DNA of 32,346 nucleotides from an uncultured Flavobacteriales bacterium. GTDB taxonomy: Bacteria; Bacteroidota; Bacteroidia; Flavobacteriales_D; CAJJDF01. The position numbers were made by a program, and so were the translations under genes. The stretch is from positions 1 to 32,346 of the forward strand of contig CALLII010000123.1 of the NCBI GenBank assembly GCA_938009745.1, written 5' to 3'. Below, piece after piece: positions 1 to 8,142 of this stretch. Under the pieces are notes generated by a model that saw only the letters and a program-made list of their open reading frames with translations, had not been told where the DNA came from and searched no databases. How positions within the stretch are numbered: position 1 is the stretch's first letter; each line of letters begins with the position of its first letter.

Positions 1-59
1 TAAATTTTAAACAAAGTTAAGCGTTTTTATTTTTTTTTAAATCACTGTTAATAAATAGA

Positions 60-93
60 TTGTTTTTTTATTTTATAAAATGGGTTACTTTTG
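60..93 (+). promoter_or_regulatory. Putative promoter of the PorP/PKD/sigma module
   Basis: TACTTTTG at 86-93 fits the Bacteroidota -7 form TAnnTTTG. A TTG at 60-62 lies 23 bases upstream, at the long end of the usual 17-23 base spacing. The first gene starts 38 bases downstream. The -7 box is seen directly; its use as a promoter is inferred. Confidence 0.45.
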
Positions 94-100
94 AGTAACC
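83..100. repeat. Inverted repeat over the -7 box (possible operator)
   Basis: GGTTACT and AGTAACC are perfect 7-base arms around a 4-base TTTG loop. The loop is the last half of the putative -7 box, so a protein bound here would block the promoter. It is not followed by a T-run, so a terminator for an upstream gene is less likely, though not excluded because the upstream gene lies outside the window. Confidence 0.4.
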
Positions 101-131
101 AAATTGTATCTCTTATTATAAGGTATAACCT

Positions 132-1040
132 ATGACAAAAATTATTTTTCTGGCAACTTTTGGGTTATTCTGCCTATTTTCTCTTCCCTCTTTTGGACAA
201 GAAGCTATAGAAACACCCCAACGTTTTGGACAGTTTTACAACAATCCAATGATGAATATTGCTAGAAATGGGCTAACCTCTAAAATTGAAGCTAGACTAG
301 ATAATCAAAGAACAGCAGGTGGTTTTGCAGGATCGTCCACTTCGTATGCCAGCTTTTTATATAACAACAGTACTAGAAAACACAAAAACATCTACGGGCT
401 TTATGTGTATAACGATAATGAAGGTGATTTCATTTCAAGGCAAAGAGTTTTATTAAGTTACTCCCGTCATCAAAAAATCTCCAGAAATGTTTTTTTATCT
501 GTTGGTCTCTCTTCTGGAATAAGTTTATACGGTATAAAACCTTCGGCAACTACACCCGCCTATTCCGATAATTCCTTCGAGGGAAATGCAAGTTTATTGA
601 TGTACAGTAAAAAATCTCAAATAGGACTTTCGGTAAATCAATTTAGTAATAGTACTATGCAACCGGCTTCTCAAATTTTGAGATTAGCACGTCACTATTA
701 TTTATTTGGTCAACAAGATTATGATATTTATTCTGATCTAAAAATGTCATCCAATGTATTTGTCCAATATATGAATGTACCTCCAAATACCAGATTAAAT
801 AAATTGAATTTTGGTTTTTCGCAAAGAGTATATCTAAATATTATATTGGTTGGCGTAGGTATAGAGAGAGATGCAGCTACTGCAATTATTGGATTAAACA
901 ATTTAAAATTTGGACAAAACGCGATTGATTTTGATTTTTCTTATCGCTTGCCTTTTGCAAAAACGAACGCAATAAATGTTAACTTATTAGAACTTCACCT
1001 TAAATATCGATTAATTAAAGATAAAGGGGTTACTTTTTAA
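132..1040 (+). CDS. PorP/SprF-like type IX secretion outer-membrane protein
   Basis: This is a 302-residue protein with a signal peptide over residues 1-22 (cleavage near SFGQ). It has the PorP/SprF layout: an early 'FYNNPMMN' box where family members have an NPA-type box, then alternating beta-strand segments and a 'RHYYLFG' box near the middle. PorP/SprF proteins are outer-membrane beta-barrels that work with T9SS, and many are encoded next to a type B sorting-domain adhesin that needs them for export or anchoring. The next gene here is exactly such a protein, 45 bases downstream. The ATG lies 38 bases after a good -7 box. Family assignment is by pattern only. The sequence is a divergent member rather than PorP or SprF itself, so no symbol is given. 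Confidence 0.75.
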   Translation: MTKIIFLATFGLFCLFSLPSFGQEAIETPQRFGQFYNNPMMNIARNGLTSKIEARLDNQRTAGGFAGSSTSYASFLYNNSTRKHKNIYGLYVYNDNEGDFISRQRVLLSYSRHQKISRNVFLSVGLSSGISLYGIKPSATTPAYSDNSFEGNASLLMYSKKSQIGLSVNQFSNSTMQPASQILRLARHYYLFGQQDYDIYSDLKMSSNVFVQYMNVPPNTRLNKLNFGFSQRVYLNIILVGVGIERDAATAIIGLNNLKFGQNAIDFDFSYRLPFAKTNAINVNLLELHLKYRLIKDKGVTF

Positions 1041-1085
1041 AAGTGGCATTGTATTAGATATAACTGAGGTAATAAAACGATTATT

Positions 1086-2813
1086 ATGAAACAATTTAAA
1101 TATAGCTTATTGGCGTTCCTGCTGATTCTCTTTTTCCAAAAAGAGGTTGGGGCTCAGTGTCAAGCGGGCTTTTCTTATATTAATACTGGGAATACCTTTA
1201 ATTTCACTTCTGGTTGGTCAGGAGTAATGCCATCTTTTAGCTGGAATTTTGGTGATGGTAACACAGGAACTGGAGCTTCTACTTCAAATACTTATACAAC
1301 TAATGGGATTTATAAAGTAACACTTATTATACAAAAACCTGGTTGTATTGACAGTGCTATTCATTGGATAGCAGTAAATGGAGGAACTTGTCCAGTTACA
1401 GCTGGTATTTATACGGATGGAAGTAATTCTTTTATTAAGCAATTTAATTTTTCTGGAACCGGAGATAATCCTACAACAAGGTACTTATGGTACTTTGGTG
1501 ATGGGCAAACAAGCCCTGTTCAAGATCCAACTCATAGTTATTCGAGTGCCGATTACAACCATGTTTCTTTAATTGCTACTGATACATCTGGATGTAGTTC
1601 AAGTGCAGCAGCTGCGGTATCAATATGTATGATTTTAGCGAATTTTGATGATAGTATTGTTGGATTAAGTCATTACTTGACGTCAACTTCAATAACTCCT
1701 TCCGCAACTGCAACATACAATTGGGATTTTGGTGATGGGAACTTTGGAACTGGGCAAACAACTAACCATACCTATGCTGTGGCAGGAAACTATAGAATAA
1801 CATTATCAGTTAATGATGGTGCTTGTTTTGACAGTACTTCTAAACCTGCAAGTTGTAATTTAAAAGCAGGTTTTACATGGCTTCAGACTTCATGTAATAG
1901 TTATGCTTTTAATTCCTCTCAAAGCACTGGAACAACTCCTGGAGTTACATATTCTTGGAGTTTTGGTGATGGAGTAACAGATACAGCTATTAATCCATTT
2001 CATACATATACAAGTAATGGGAGATATAATGTTTTTTTATTACTAACGGACTCTGGAGGTTGTTCTGATATTGTAACTGACTCTATAAATGTTAATGTAA
2101 TGAATGCTGCTTTCACATACACTACAAACCAATTAACAAGTAATTTTACCTCTACAACAACAGGAAATAGCATTAATTCTACATATAATTGGGATTTTGG
2201 TGATGGAAATTTTGATGTAGGCCAATCTACTTCACACACATACAGCAGTAATGGAAACTATTTAGTGAAACTAACAGTTATAGATTCTGTTAACTCATTT
2301 GTTTGTTTGGATACTTTTACTCAATTAATTTCTGTCCAAAATACCCCTTGTACATTTAATACATCCTTTTCTGATAGCATAAATGGTACTAATGTAACAT
2401 TCCAATCAACAACAGTTGGAGTTTCAACTACAGCAACATACGCTTGGGATTTTGGTGATGGAAACAATGGAGCTGGACAACAAGTATCTCACACATACAA
2501 TTCACAAGGCTTATTTAATGTGAAACTGGTAATTAGTGACTCTACCTGTCAAGATTCGGCAACTAGGTTAATTAGTATTACTGCTAATGTATTCACTCCA
2601 AATGGAGATGGAATTGATGACGTTTTTAGCATCCCTTGTGGTTCTGCGGGAGGATTAGTTTACAACAGATTTGGAACTTTAGTTAAAACTTTGGCCCCTG
2701 GTTCGTTAGTTTGGGATGGATCAAATAACAGTTCAGGACTAGAGCCAACAGGACTCTATTTCATAATCTGTAATGGTTCAGCAACTCCAATATCAGTTAC
2801 ACTTATAAGATAA
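1086..2813 (+). CDS. Secreted six-PKD protein with T9SS type B sorting domain
   Basis: This 575-residue protein has a signal peptide over about residues 1-23. Six PKD-type modules follow, each with the diagnostic W/Y-x-FGDG turn: FGDG begins at residues 55, 137, 215, 293, 371 and 456. Modules two to five are spaced by exactly 78 residues. The C-terminus (about 501-575) is a gliding-motility-associated type B sorting domain: 'NVFTPNGDGIDDVF', then 'VYNRFG', 'WDG', 'PTGLY' and a terminal 'VTLIR'. Such proteins cross the inner membrane by Sec, cross the outer membrane by T9SS and stay on the cell surface or are released. The preceding PorP/SprF-like gene is its probable partner. The ligand is unknown; PKD modules usually act in adhesion, carbohydrate binding or as stiff spacers. 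No catalytic domain was seen. Confidence 0.9.
   Translation: MKQFKYSLLAFLLILFFQKEVGAQCQAGFSYINTGNTFNFTSGWSGVMPSFSWNFGDGNTGTGASTSNTYTTNGIYKVTLIIQKPGCIDSAIHWIAVNGGTCPVTAGIYTDGSNSFIKQFNFSGTGDNPTTRYLWYFGDGQTSPVQDPTHSYSSADYNHVSLIATDTSGCSSSAAAAVSICMILANFDDSIVGLSHYLTSTSITPSATATYNWDFGDGNFGTGQTTNHTYAVAGNYRITLSVNDGACFDSTSKPASCNLKAGFTWLQTSCNSYAFNSSQSTGTTPGVTYSWSFGDGVTDTAINPFHTYTSNGRYNVFLLLTDSGGCSDIVTDSINVNVMNAAFTYTTNQLTSNFTSTTTGNSINSTYNWDFGDGNFDVGQSTSHTYSSNGNYLVKLTVIDSVNSFVCLDTFTQLISVQNTPCTFNTSFSDSINGTNVTFQSTTVGVSTTATYAWDFGDGNNGAGQQVSHTYNSQGLFNVKLVISDSTCQDSATRLISITANVFTPNGDGIDDVFSIPCGSAGGLVYNRFGTLVKTLAPGSLVWDGSNNSSGLEPTGLYFIICNGSATPISVTLIR
1248..2461 (+). repeat. Tandem PKD-coding repeats sharing an 11-base core
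   Basis: The core TTTGGTGATGG occurs six times in one reading frame, starting at 1248, 1494, 1728, 1962, 2196 and 2451. Four successive copies are spaced by exactly 234 bases. Flanking bases such as TGGGAT are shared by several copies. The repeat encodes the FGDG turn of each PKD module and could let module number change by recombination. Confidence 0.85.
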
Positions 2814-2867
2814 TAGTTATGAAGACGGTTTACTCACATATTCGCTTTCTCAAAATGGTTAATAAAC

Positions 2868-3446
2868 ATGGGTAAATCGTCTTATACTAATATCGAGGTT
2901 ATAGAGGCCATTAAAAATAACAAAGCAGATACTGTTTTGTTGTATTTATATAAAAATCTAGAACCAAAAATTAGAAAATGGATAACAAGTAATAGTGGCT
3001 CAAAAGAAGAAGCTCAGGATATATTTCAGGATTCTATCTTGGTGTTTTATTCTTATGTAACGAAAGATAAATTTGAAGTAGAGTCGAACATTGAGGCTTT
3101 CATTTTTAGAATAGCCAAAAACAAATGGATTAATTACGTAAAAAAAGAAGGTAAAACAACAACTATAAAAGAAGACATAGCTATAAATATGGAGCCTAGT
3201 TCATCTCAGATAAACAATAGTAACCAAGTTATTATTAATGAATTATTAGAAAAACTAGGAAACATTTGCAAAGAGATACTTACCTATACCATATTTTATA
3301 ATTTAAGTATGGAGGATGTTTGTTCTCGGTTAGGGTTTAATAATCCTAATACCGCTAAAACGAAAAACTACAAGTGTAAACAAAGATTAAAAAACTTAAT
3401 AAACGATAACCCAAGGATAAAACAGCAGCTTTCAAATGCAAGATAA
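2868..3446 (+). CDS. ECF-type RNA polymerase sigma factor
   Basis: This 192-residue protein has the two-domain layout of group 4 sigma factors. Region 2 covers about residues 20-90, with the 'EEAQDIFQDSILVFY' helix that binds core polymerase and a following 'FRIAKNKWINYVKK' segment that fits the -10 recognition helix. Region 4 covers about residues 125-180 and ends in a basic 'YKCKQRLKNLI' helix. It would direct polymerase to a small regulon. It starts 54 bases after the PKD gene, and its last 11 bases overlap the next gene, which looks like its membrane-bound regulator. This is the classic sigma/anti-sigma arrangement. The targets cannot be told from the sequence; the module's own promoter is an obvious candidate. 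Confidence 0.88.
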   Translation: MGKSSYTNIEVIEAIKNNKADTVLLYLYKNLEPKIRKWITSNSGSKEEAQDIFQDSILVFYSYVTKDKFEVESNIEAFIFRIAKNKWINYVKKEGKTTTIKEDIAINMEPSSSQINNSNQVIINELLEKLGNICKEILTYTIFYNLSMEDVCSRLGFNNPNTAKTKNYKCKQRLKNLINDNPRIKQQLSNAR

Positions 3447-4548
3447 TTTTAATACATACTCACAAATCCAAGATTACTTAAATGGAAATTTAAGTACTGA
3501 GGAAAGTAGTGCCTTTGCAAAAGAGCTGGAAACCAATCCAGAGCTTCAAGCCTTGGTGGATGATTATGGCTTGGTTGATACTCTTATCGAACAAAATGAA
3601 TTATTTTCGGTTAATTCTACACTTACTCAAATTCATAAAACTACCTTAAGAAGAAAAAGAATTGCAAAAGGATTAATAATAGCTTCTGTAGCTCTACTAG
3701 CTATTGCTGGAGCACTATTTATTTCTAAAATCGATAAATCTGCAGACAAAGTTGTACTTGCAACCGAAACTAACAAAGCAGAAGACTTTTTAGTAGAAGC
3801 TACTCCTTACAAAGTTATCGATTCCATGAGCGAAGTGGAACTTAATTCTGCTATAAAAGAAAGCAGAATTGCTCTGGAAAAGATTGAAAAAACTGATACT
3901 GTTGTTGATGTTGAGCCTAAAGATATTCCTGAAACAATTTTGCCTAAAAAAGATTCAGTAGTAAAACCTATCTCTGTTCTACCTACAAAAGTTGATTCTG
4001 TAATTCAAGAACCTCAGACTTCAAATAATGATACTGTTAAAGTAAGAAAGCCTTGTGAAATTAAATTAACTGCCGAAAATATTTCTTTAACAAGCACTTG
4101 CCAAGAGAAAAGATCGGGAGCTATTCTGTTTACTAATACAGAATCAGATTATTTATATTCTATTAATAATCAAGAAAGTTATGCCAAAAACCCTCTTTTC
4201 AATTACTTGGAGGAAGGAAGATATTTAATCTCCATCAAAAAAGACCAATGCGAAAGCGAACCAATAGAAGTTACTATTGAAGGATACCAATGTAATTATG
4301 TTATTGATCCTGCTAACTTAATTTTCTTTGAAAAATCACTTATTAAATTTCAGGAAGAAAATACAGTAGAAGTATTTATATTCAATAGATATGGAGTAAT
4401 GGTATACACCAAAACTTTACCTACAACTGAAAATTTTACTTGGGATGGAAGCGCTAGTAATAACACCCAAGCACCAATGGGTAATTATACATATCTCATA
4501 AAAAGTGGGCAAAAGATTGCAAAAGGAGAGATTACTGTTATTAGATAA
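3436..4548 (+). CDS. Putative anti-sigma factor with SprB-like and type B CTD-like periplasmic domains
   Basis: This 370-residue protein has a cytoplasmic part (1-78) with the 'YLNGNLSTEESSAFAKEL' helix typical of anti-sigma N-termini. It lacks the HxxxCxxC zinc motif. A membrane helix follows at 79-97, then a polar linker (98-205). Residues about 207-284 resemble a SprB-type repeat: a Cys-bounded module with 'RSGAILF', 'YLYSIN' and 'EEGRYLISI'. Residues 286-370 resemble the type B sorting domain of the upstream PKD protein: 'FNRYG', 'WDG', 'PMGNY' and terminal 'ITVIR'. The FTPNGDG loop is missing. With one membrane helix and no signal peptidase site, it should stay in the inner membrane with its C-terminus in the periplasm. 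The 11-base overlap with the sigma gene suggests translational coupling. Anti-sigma function is inferred from layout and position. Confidence 0.7.
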   Translation: MQDNFNTYSQIQDYLNGNLSTEESSAFAKELETNPELQALVDDYGLVDTLIEQNELFSVNSTLTQIHKTTLRRKRIAKGLIIASVALLAIAGALFISKIDKSADKVVLATETNKAEDFLVEATPYKVIDSMSEVELNSAIKESRIALEKIEKTDTVVDVEPKDIPETILPKKDSVVKPISVLPTKVDSVIQEPQTSNNDTVKVRKPCEIKLTAENISLTSTCQEKRSGAILFTNTESDYLYSINNQESYAKNPLFNYLEEGRYLISIKKDQCESEPIEVTIEGYQCNYVIDPANLIFFEKSLIKFQEENTVEVFIFNRYGVMVYTKTLPTTENFTWDGSASNNTQAPMGNYTYLIKSGQKIAKGEITVIR

Positions 4549-4626
4549 CTGAGCTTTCGGTTATTAATACTCAAACTAATTTACTCATCAATCTTTAGAA
4601 ACTATTCTCTGCCAATTGGTGTATTT

Positions 4627-4659
4627 TAACTAAATATAACGGTTAGTTAGTCCTTTTTT
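4627..4659 (+). terminator. Possible weak terminator after the sigma/anti-sigma genes
   Basis: TAACTAA (4627-4633) and TTAGTTA (4643-4649) are perfect 7-base arms around a 9-base loop, followed within a few bases by a run of six T. The stem is AT-rich and therefore weak. It lies just upstream of the putative secA -7 box, so it could instead be a regulatory site. Confidence 0.3.
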
Positions 4660-4661
4660 CG

Positions 4662-4669
4662 TAATTTTG
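4662..4669 (+). promoter_or_regulatory. Putative secA promoter (-7 box)
   Basis: TAATTTTG matches TAnnTTTG exactly and lies about 80 bases before the secA ATG. No clear -33 TTG is present at the usual distance; TTAG at 4643-4646 is the closest. ATTTTG of this box pairs with CAAAAT at 4675-4680 across a 5-base loop, forming a small inverted repeat at the expected transcription start. Confidence 0.45.
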
Positions 4670-4700
4670 TCAGTCAAAATGACCTTTTAAAAACGTAAGC

Positions 4701-4722
4701 ACAGTTTTTGTAAAATCACTGT
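4701..4722 (+). other. Stem-loop in the secA leader
   Basis: ACAGT (4701-4705) pairs with ACTGT (4718-4722). An inner TTTT/AAAA pairing extends the stem with a small mismatch. It would form a hairpin in the mRNA leader about 28 bases before the secA start. Function is unknown; it lacks the T-run of a terminator. Confidence 0.3.
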
Positions 4723-4749
4723 AACTACGCGACAAAAATATACTATAAG

Positions 4750-7700
4750 ATGATTCAAAATATCCTTAAAAAATTACTAGGAGACAGCAAAAAAAATGTT
4801 TTTAAAGACATTAATCCTTTGGTAGACCTTACTAAAGAAGCTTTTGCTAAACTTCAGACTTTATCTAATGATGAATTAAGAGGGAAAACTCAAGAATTTA
4901 AATCTAAAATTAACGCTTACACAGCTGATGTTGAAGATGAAATTGCTACTCTTAAAGCCAAAACTCAGGACGAGAATACAGATGTAGATGCTAAAGATGA
5001 AATTTTTCAGGAAATTGAAAAACTAGAATTATTATCTAATGAAAAATTAGAAGAAGTATTGTTAGAAATACTTCCAGAAGCATTTGCTGTAGTTAAAGAA
5101 ACCGCTAGAAGATTTAATGAAAACGAAGAGATTGAGGTAACTGCTACTGAAATGGATAGGTATGTTTCTACCAAAAAAGATGCTGTTGAAATAGATGGAG
5201 ACAAAGCCATTTGGTTTAATTCATGGACTGCAGGAGGAACACAAGTAACGTGGGCAATGGTTCACTATGATGTACAATTAATTGGTGGTGTTGCACTACA
5301 CTCTGGAAAAATTGCTGAGATGCAAACAGGAGAGGGAAAAACATTAGTTGCCACCTTGCCAGTATACCTAAATGCACTTGCAGGAAAAGGAGTTCACATG
5401 ATTACAGTGAACGATTACCTTGCAAAAAGAGATAGTGAATGGATGGGAACTCTTTATGAGTTTCATGGGTTATCAGTAGATTGTATCGACAAGCATCAAC
5501 CAAACTCTGACGAAAGAAGAAAAGCGTACAATGCTGACATTACTTTTGGAACAAACAATGAATTTGGATTCGATTACTTGAGAGATAACATGAGTAGTGA
5601 TGTAGATTCTTTGGTACAAAGAAAACACCACTTTGCTATTATAGATGAAGTAGATTCAGTTTTAATTGATGATGCAAGAACTCCATTAATTATATCTGGG
5701 CCAACACCTAAAGGTGATGAGCAGGAATTTACAGCTCTTAAACCAAAAGTAGAAACACTATTTGCTGCCCAAAGAAAACTAGCTAAAGAAAACCTTCAAA
5801 TTGCAAAAGAAAATATTGCAAAAGCAGAAGATGAATCTTTGGACAAAAAAGCTAGAGCTGAACATACTAAAGTTGGTCAAATGGCTTTATTACGCTCTCA
5901 CAGAGGAATGCCAAAAAATCCTGATTTAATTAAATATTTAAGTGAGCCAGGAATTAAAGTTCAACTTCAAAAGGTAGAGAATTTCTACATGCAAGATCAA
6001 AGTAAAGAAATGATCAAGGTAGATAGAGAACTTTATTTTGTAATCGAAGAAAAAAACAATCAAGTTGATTTAACCGAAAAAGGAATTGATTTAATTTCTG
6101 GAGTTGAGGACCCAAATTTCTATATTTTACCTGATTTAGGTGGGCTTTTTGCAGAAGTAGAAAACAAGAAACTTGGAGTAGATGATACTATTGCCAAAAA
6201 AGATGAAATCATCAGAGATTACACAGTTAAAGCCCAAAGAATTCACTCTATCAATCAATTACTTAAAGCCTACACCTTATTCGAAAAAGATACCGAATAC
6301 ATTATGGTGGATGGAAAAGTGAAAATTGTAGATGAGCAAACAGGTCGTGTAATGGAAGGAAGACGATATTCTGACGGACTTCACCAAGCGATTGAAGCTA
6401 AGGAGAATGTAAAAATTGAAGCGTCTACTCAAACGTATGCTACGATTACATTACAGAACTATTTTAGAATGTACCACAAACTTGCTGGTATGACAGGAAC
6501 TGCAGAAACTGAAGCTGGTGAATTCTGGGATATTTATAAATTGGATGTGGTTGTAATCCCTACAAATAAACCAATTGCTAGAGATGATCGTGAGGATTTG
6601 GTATACAAAACAACTAAAGAAAAATACTTTGCTGTAAGTGATGAAATTGTAAAGCTAGTAGGTGAAAATCGTCCAGTATTGGTAGGAACAACTTCGGTAG
6701 AAATTTCGGAATACTTAAGTAGCTTATTAAATTCTAAAGGAATTAAGCACAATGTACTAAACGCAAAAAAACACCAACAAGAAGCAGATATTGTTGCAGG
6801 TGCTGGTAAAGCTGGAGCTGTAACCATTGCCACAAACATGGCAGGAAGGGGAACAGACATTAAACTTCAAGCTGGAGTTAAAGAAGCTGGAGGTTTAGCA
6901 ATTATTGGTACGGAACGTCACGATTCGAGACGAGTTGATAGACAATTAAGAGGAAGAGCAGGAAGACAAGGAGATCCAGGATCTTCTCAGTTTTTCATCT
7001 CTTTAGAAGATAACTTAATGAGACTTTTTGGTTCGGAAAGAATTGGAAAAATGATGGACAGAATGGGATTCAAAGAAGGTGAAGTAATTCAGCATTCTAT
7101 GATTTCTAAATCTATTGAAAGAGCTCAGAAAAAAGTAGAAGAAAACAACTTTGGGATACGTAAGCACTTGCTTGAATATGATGATGTGATGAATGCCCAA
7201 AGAAATTCAATCTACTCGAAAAGAAAGAATGCTCTGTACGGAGATAAACTTGATTTAGATATCGCTAATACGCTTTACGAAATTTCTGAAAGTGTAGTTT
7301 ATACGGCTCGTGATGCGGAAGATTTTGAAGGATTCCAATTGGAATTAATTAGAATCTTATCTATTCCTTCGCCAGTTAACGAAGTTGATTTCAACAAAAT
7401 TAACGAGCAAGAGTTAGTAGAAATGGTCTATGATAAAGCTAAAGAAGCTTACAATAGAAAGTCAGAATTAATGGCTTCTCAAACTTATCCTGTTATTGCA
7501 AATGTGTATCAGAACGAATCTAATTCGTACGAAAATATCATTATCCCAATTACAGATGGAAGCAAAAGCACTCAGCTACTAGCTAACCTAAAAGATTCAT
7601 TTGAGGCTAAAGGAAAGAACTTAACAAAATTGCTAGAAAGAAACATTACTCTTGGTGTAATTGATAACGAGTGGAAAGAGCATTTGAGAGAAATGGATGA

Positions 7701-8139
7701 CTTGAGGCAATCGGTAAGAGGAGCACAATACGAGCAAAAAGATCCTTTACTTATTTATAAGTTAGAGTCTTACGAGTTATTTAAGCAAATGGTAAGCAAA
7801 GTCAACAAAGAAATTATTTCTTTCTTGATGAAAGCTAACCTACCTCAAAACGAAGGGGTAGAACAAACGAATAATGAGAAATTAAGAACAAAATCTCAGC
7901 CTAAATTACAAACAGGAAGAACTGATATTGGGGCTGGAACTGAAGCTAACCAACAAGTTGCGAGACAGCAACAAAATGGGGAAAGAGTAAAACAACAGCC
8001 AGTAGTAAATGAAGCTAAAATTGGAAGAAACGACCGAGTTCAAATCATAAACTTGAGAAGTGGAGAAACCAAAGAGGTAAAATACAAGCAAGCCGAACCA
8101 CTTATCAAAGAAGGTACTTGGCAAATGGCTCAAAAATAA
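4750..8139 (+). CDS. secA: Protein translocase subunit SecA
   Basis: SecA is the ATPase that pushes unfolded preproteins through SecYEG across the inner membrane. The 1129-residue length fits the long SecA of Bacteroidota. Visible motifs are Walker A 'MQTGEGKT' at about residue 191, the DEAD-type 'IIDEVDSVLIDDARTPL', 'MTGTAETE', 'TNMAGRGTDIKL' and 'RQLRGRAGRQGDPGSSQFF'. An insertion of about 100 residues follows 'IISGPTP' in nucleotide-binding domain 1, as in Bacteroidota homologues. The C-terminus lacks the CxCxSGxxxKxCH zinc motif of enterobacterial SecA and ends in a charged Gln-rich linker followed by 'IGRNDRVQIINLRSGETKEV'. SecA is needed to deliver the T9SS substrates and lipoproteins encoded nearby to the periplasm. 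The next gene starts 3 bases after the stop. Confidence 0.98.
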   Translation: MIQNILKKLLGDSKKNVFKDINPLVDLTKEAFAKLQTLSNDELRGKTQEFKSKINAYTADVEDEIATLKAKTQDENTDVDAKDEIFQEIEKLELLSNEKLEEVLLEILPEAFAVVKETARRFNENEEIEVTATEMDRYVSTKKDAVEIDGDKAIWFNSWTAGGTQVTWAMVHYDVQLIGGVALHSGKIAEMQTGEGKTLVATLPVYLNALAGKGVHMITVNDYLAKRDSEWMGTLYEFHGLSVDCIDKHQPNSDERRKAYNADITFGTNNEFGFDYLRDNMSSDVDSLVQRKHHFAIIDEVDSVLIDDARTPLIISGPTPKGDEQEFTALKPKVETLFAAQRKLAKENLQIAKENIAKAEDESLDKKARAEHTKVGQMALLRSHRGMPKNPDLIKYLSEPGIKVQLQKVENFYMQDQSKEMIKVDRELYFVIEEKNNQVDLTEKGIDLISGVEDPNFYILPDLGGLFAEVENKKLGVDDTIAKKDEIIRDYTVKAQRIHSINQLLKAYTLFEKDTEYIMVDGKVKIVDEQTGRVMEGRRYSDGLHQAIEAKENVKIEASTQTYATITLQNYFRMYHKLAGMTGTAETEAGEFWDIYKLDVVVIPTNKPIARDDREDLVYKTTKEKYFAVSDEIVKLVGENRPVLVGTTSVEISEYLSSLLNSKGIKHNVLNAKKHQQEADIVAGAGKAGAVTIATNMAGRGTDIKLQAGVKEAGGLAIIGTERHDSRRVDRQLRGRAGRQGDPGSSQFFISLEDNLMRLFGSERIGKMMDRMGFKEGEVIQHSMISKSIERAQKKVEENNFGIRKHLLEYDDVMNAQRNSIYSKRKNALYGDKLDLDIANTLYEISESVVYTARDAEDFEGFQLELIRILSIPSPVNEVDFNKINEQELVEMVYDKAKEAYNRKSELMASQTYPVIANVYQNESNSYENIIIPITDGSKSTQLLANLKDSFEAKGKNLTKLLERNITLGVIDNEWKEHLREMDDLRQSVRGAQYEQKDPLLIYKLESYELFKQMVSKVNKEIISFLMKANLPQNEGVEQTNNEKLRTKSQPKLQTGRTDIGAGTEANQQVARQQQNGERVKQQPVVNEAKIGRNDRVQIINLRSGETKEVKYKQAEPLIKEGTWQMAQK

Positions 8140-8142
8140 ACT

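Noticed and set aside
1248-2461. Possible CRISPR-like or satellite repeat array
   Set aside because: The repeats are in frame, 234 bases apart and encode PKD FGDG turns, so they are protein repeats.
4545-4564. Stem around the stop codon of the anti-sigma gene as a terminator
   Set aside because: Only seven pairs with one G-U and no T-run. The repeat at 4627-4659 is a better candidate.
6534-6860. 108-residue minus-strand ORF inside secA
   Set aside because: It is antisense to the highly conserved SecA helicase motifs; its Ser/Thr/Ala-rich translation is a shadow of the plus-strand codons.
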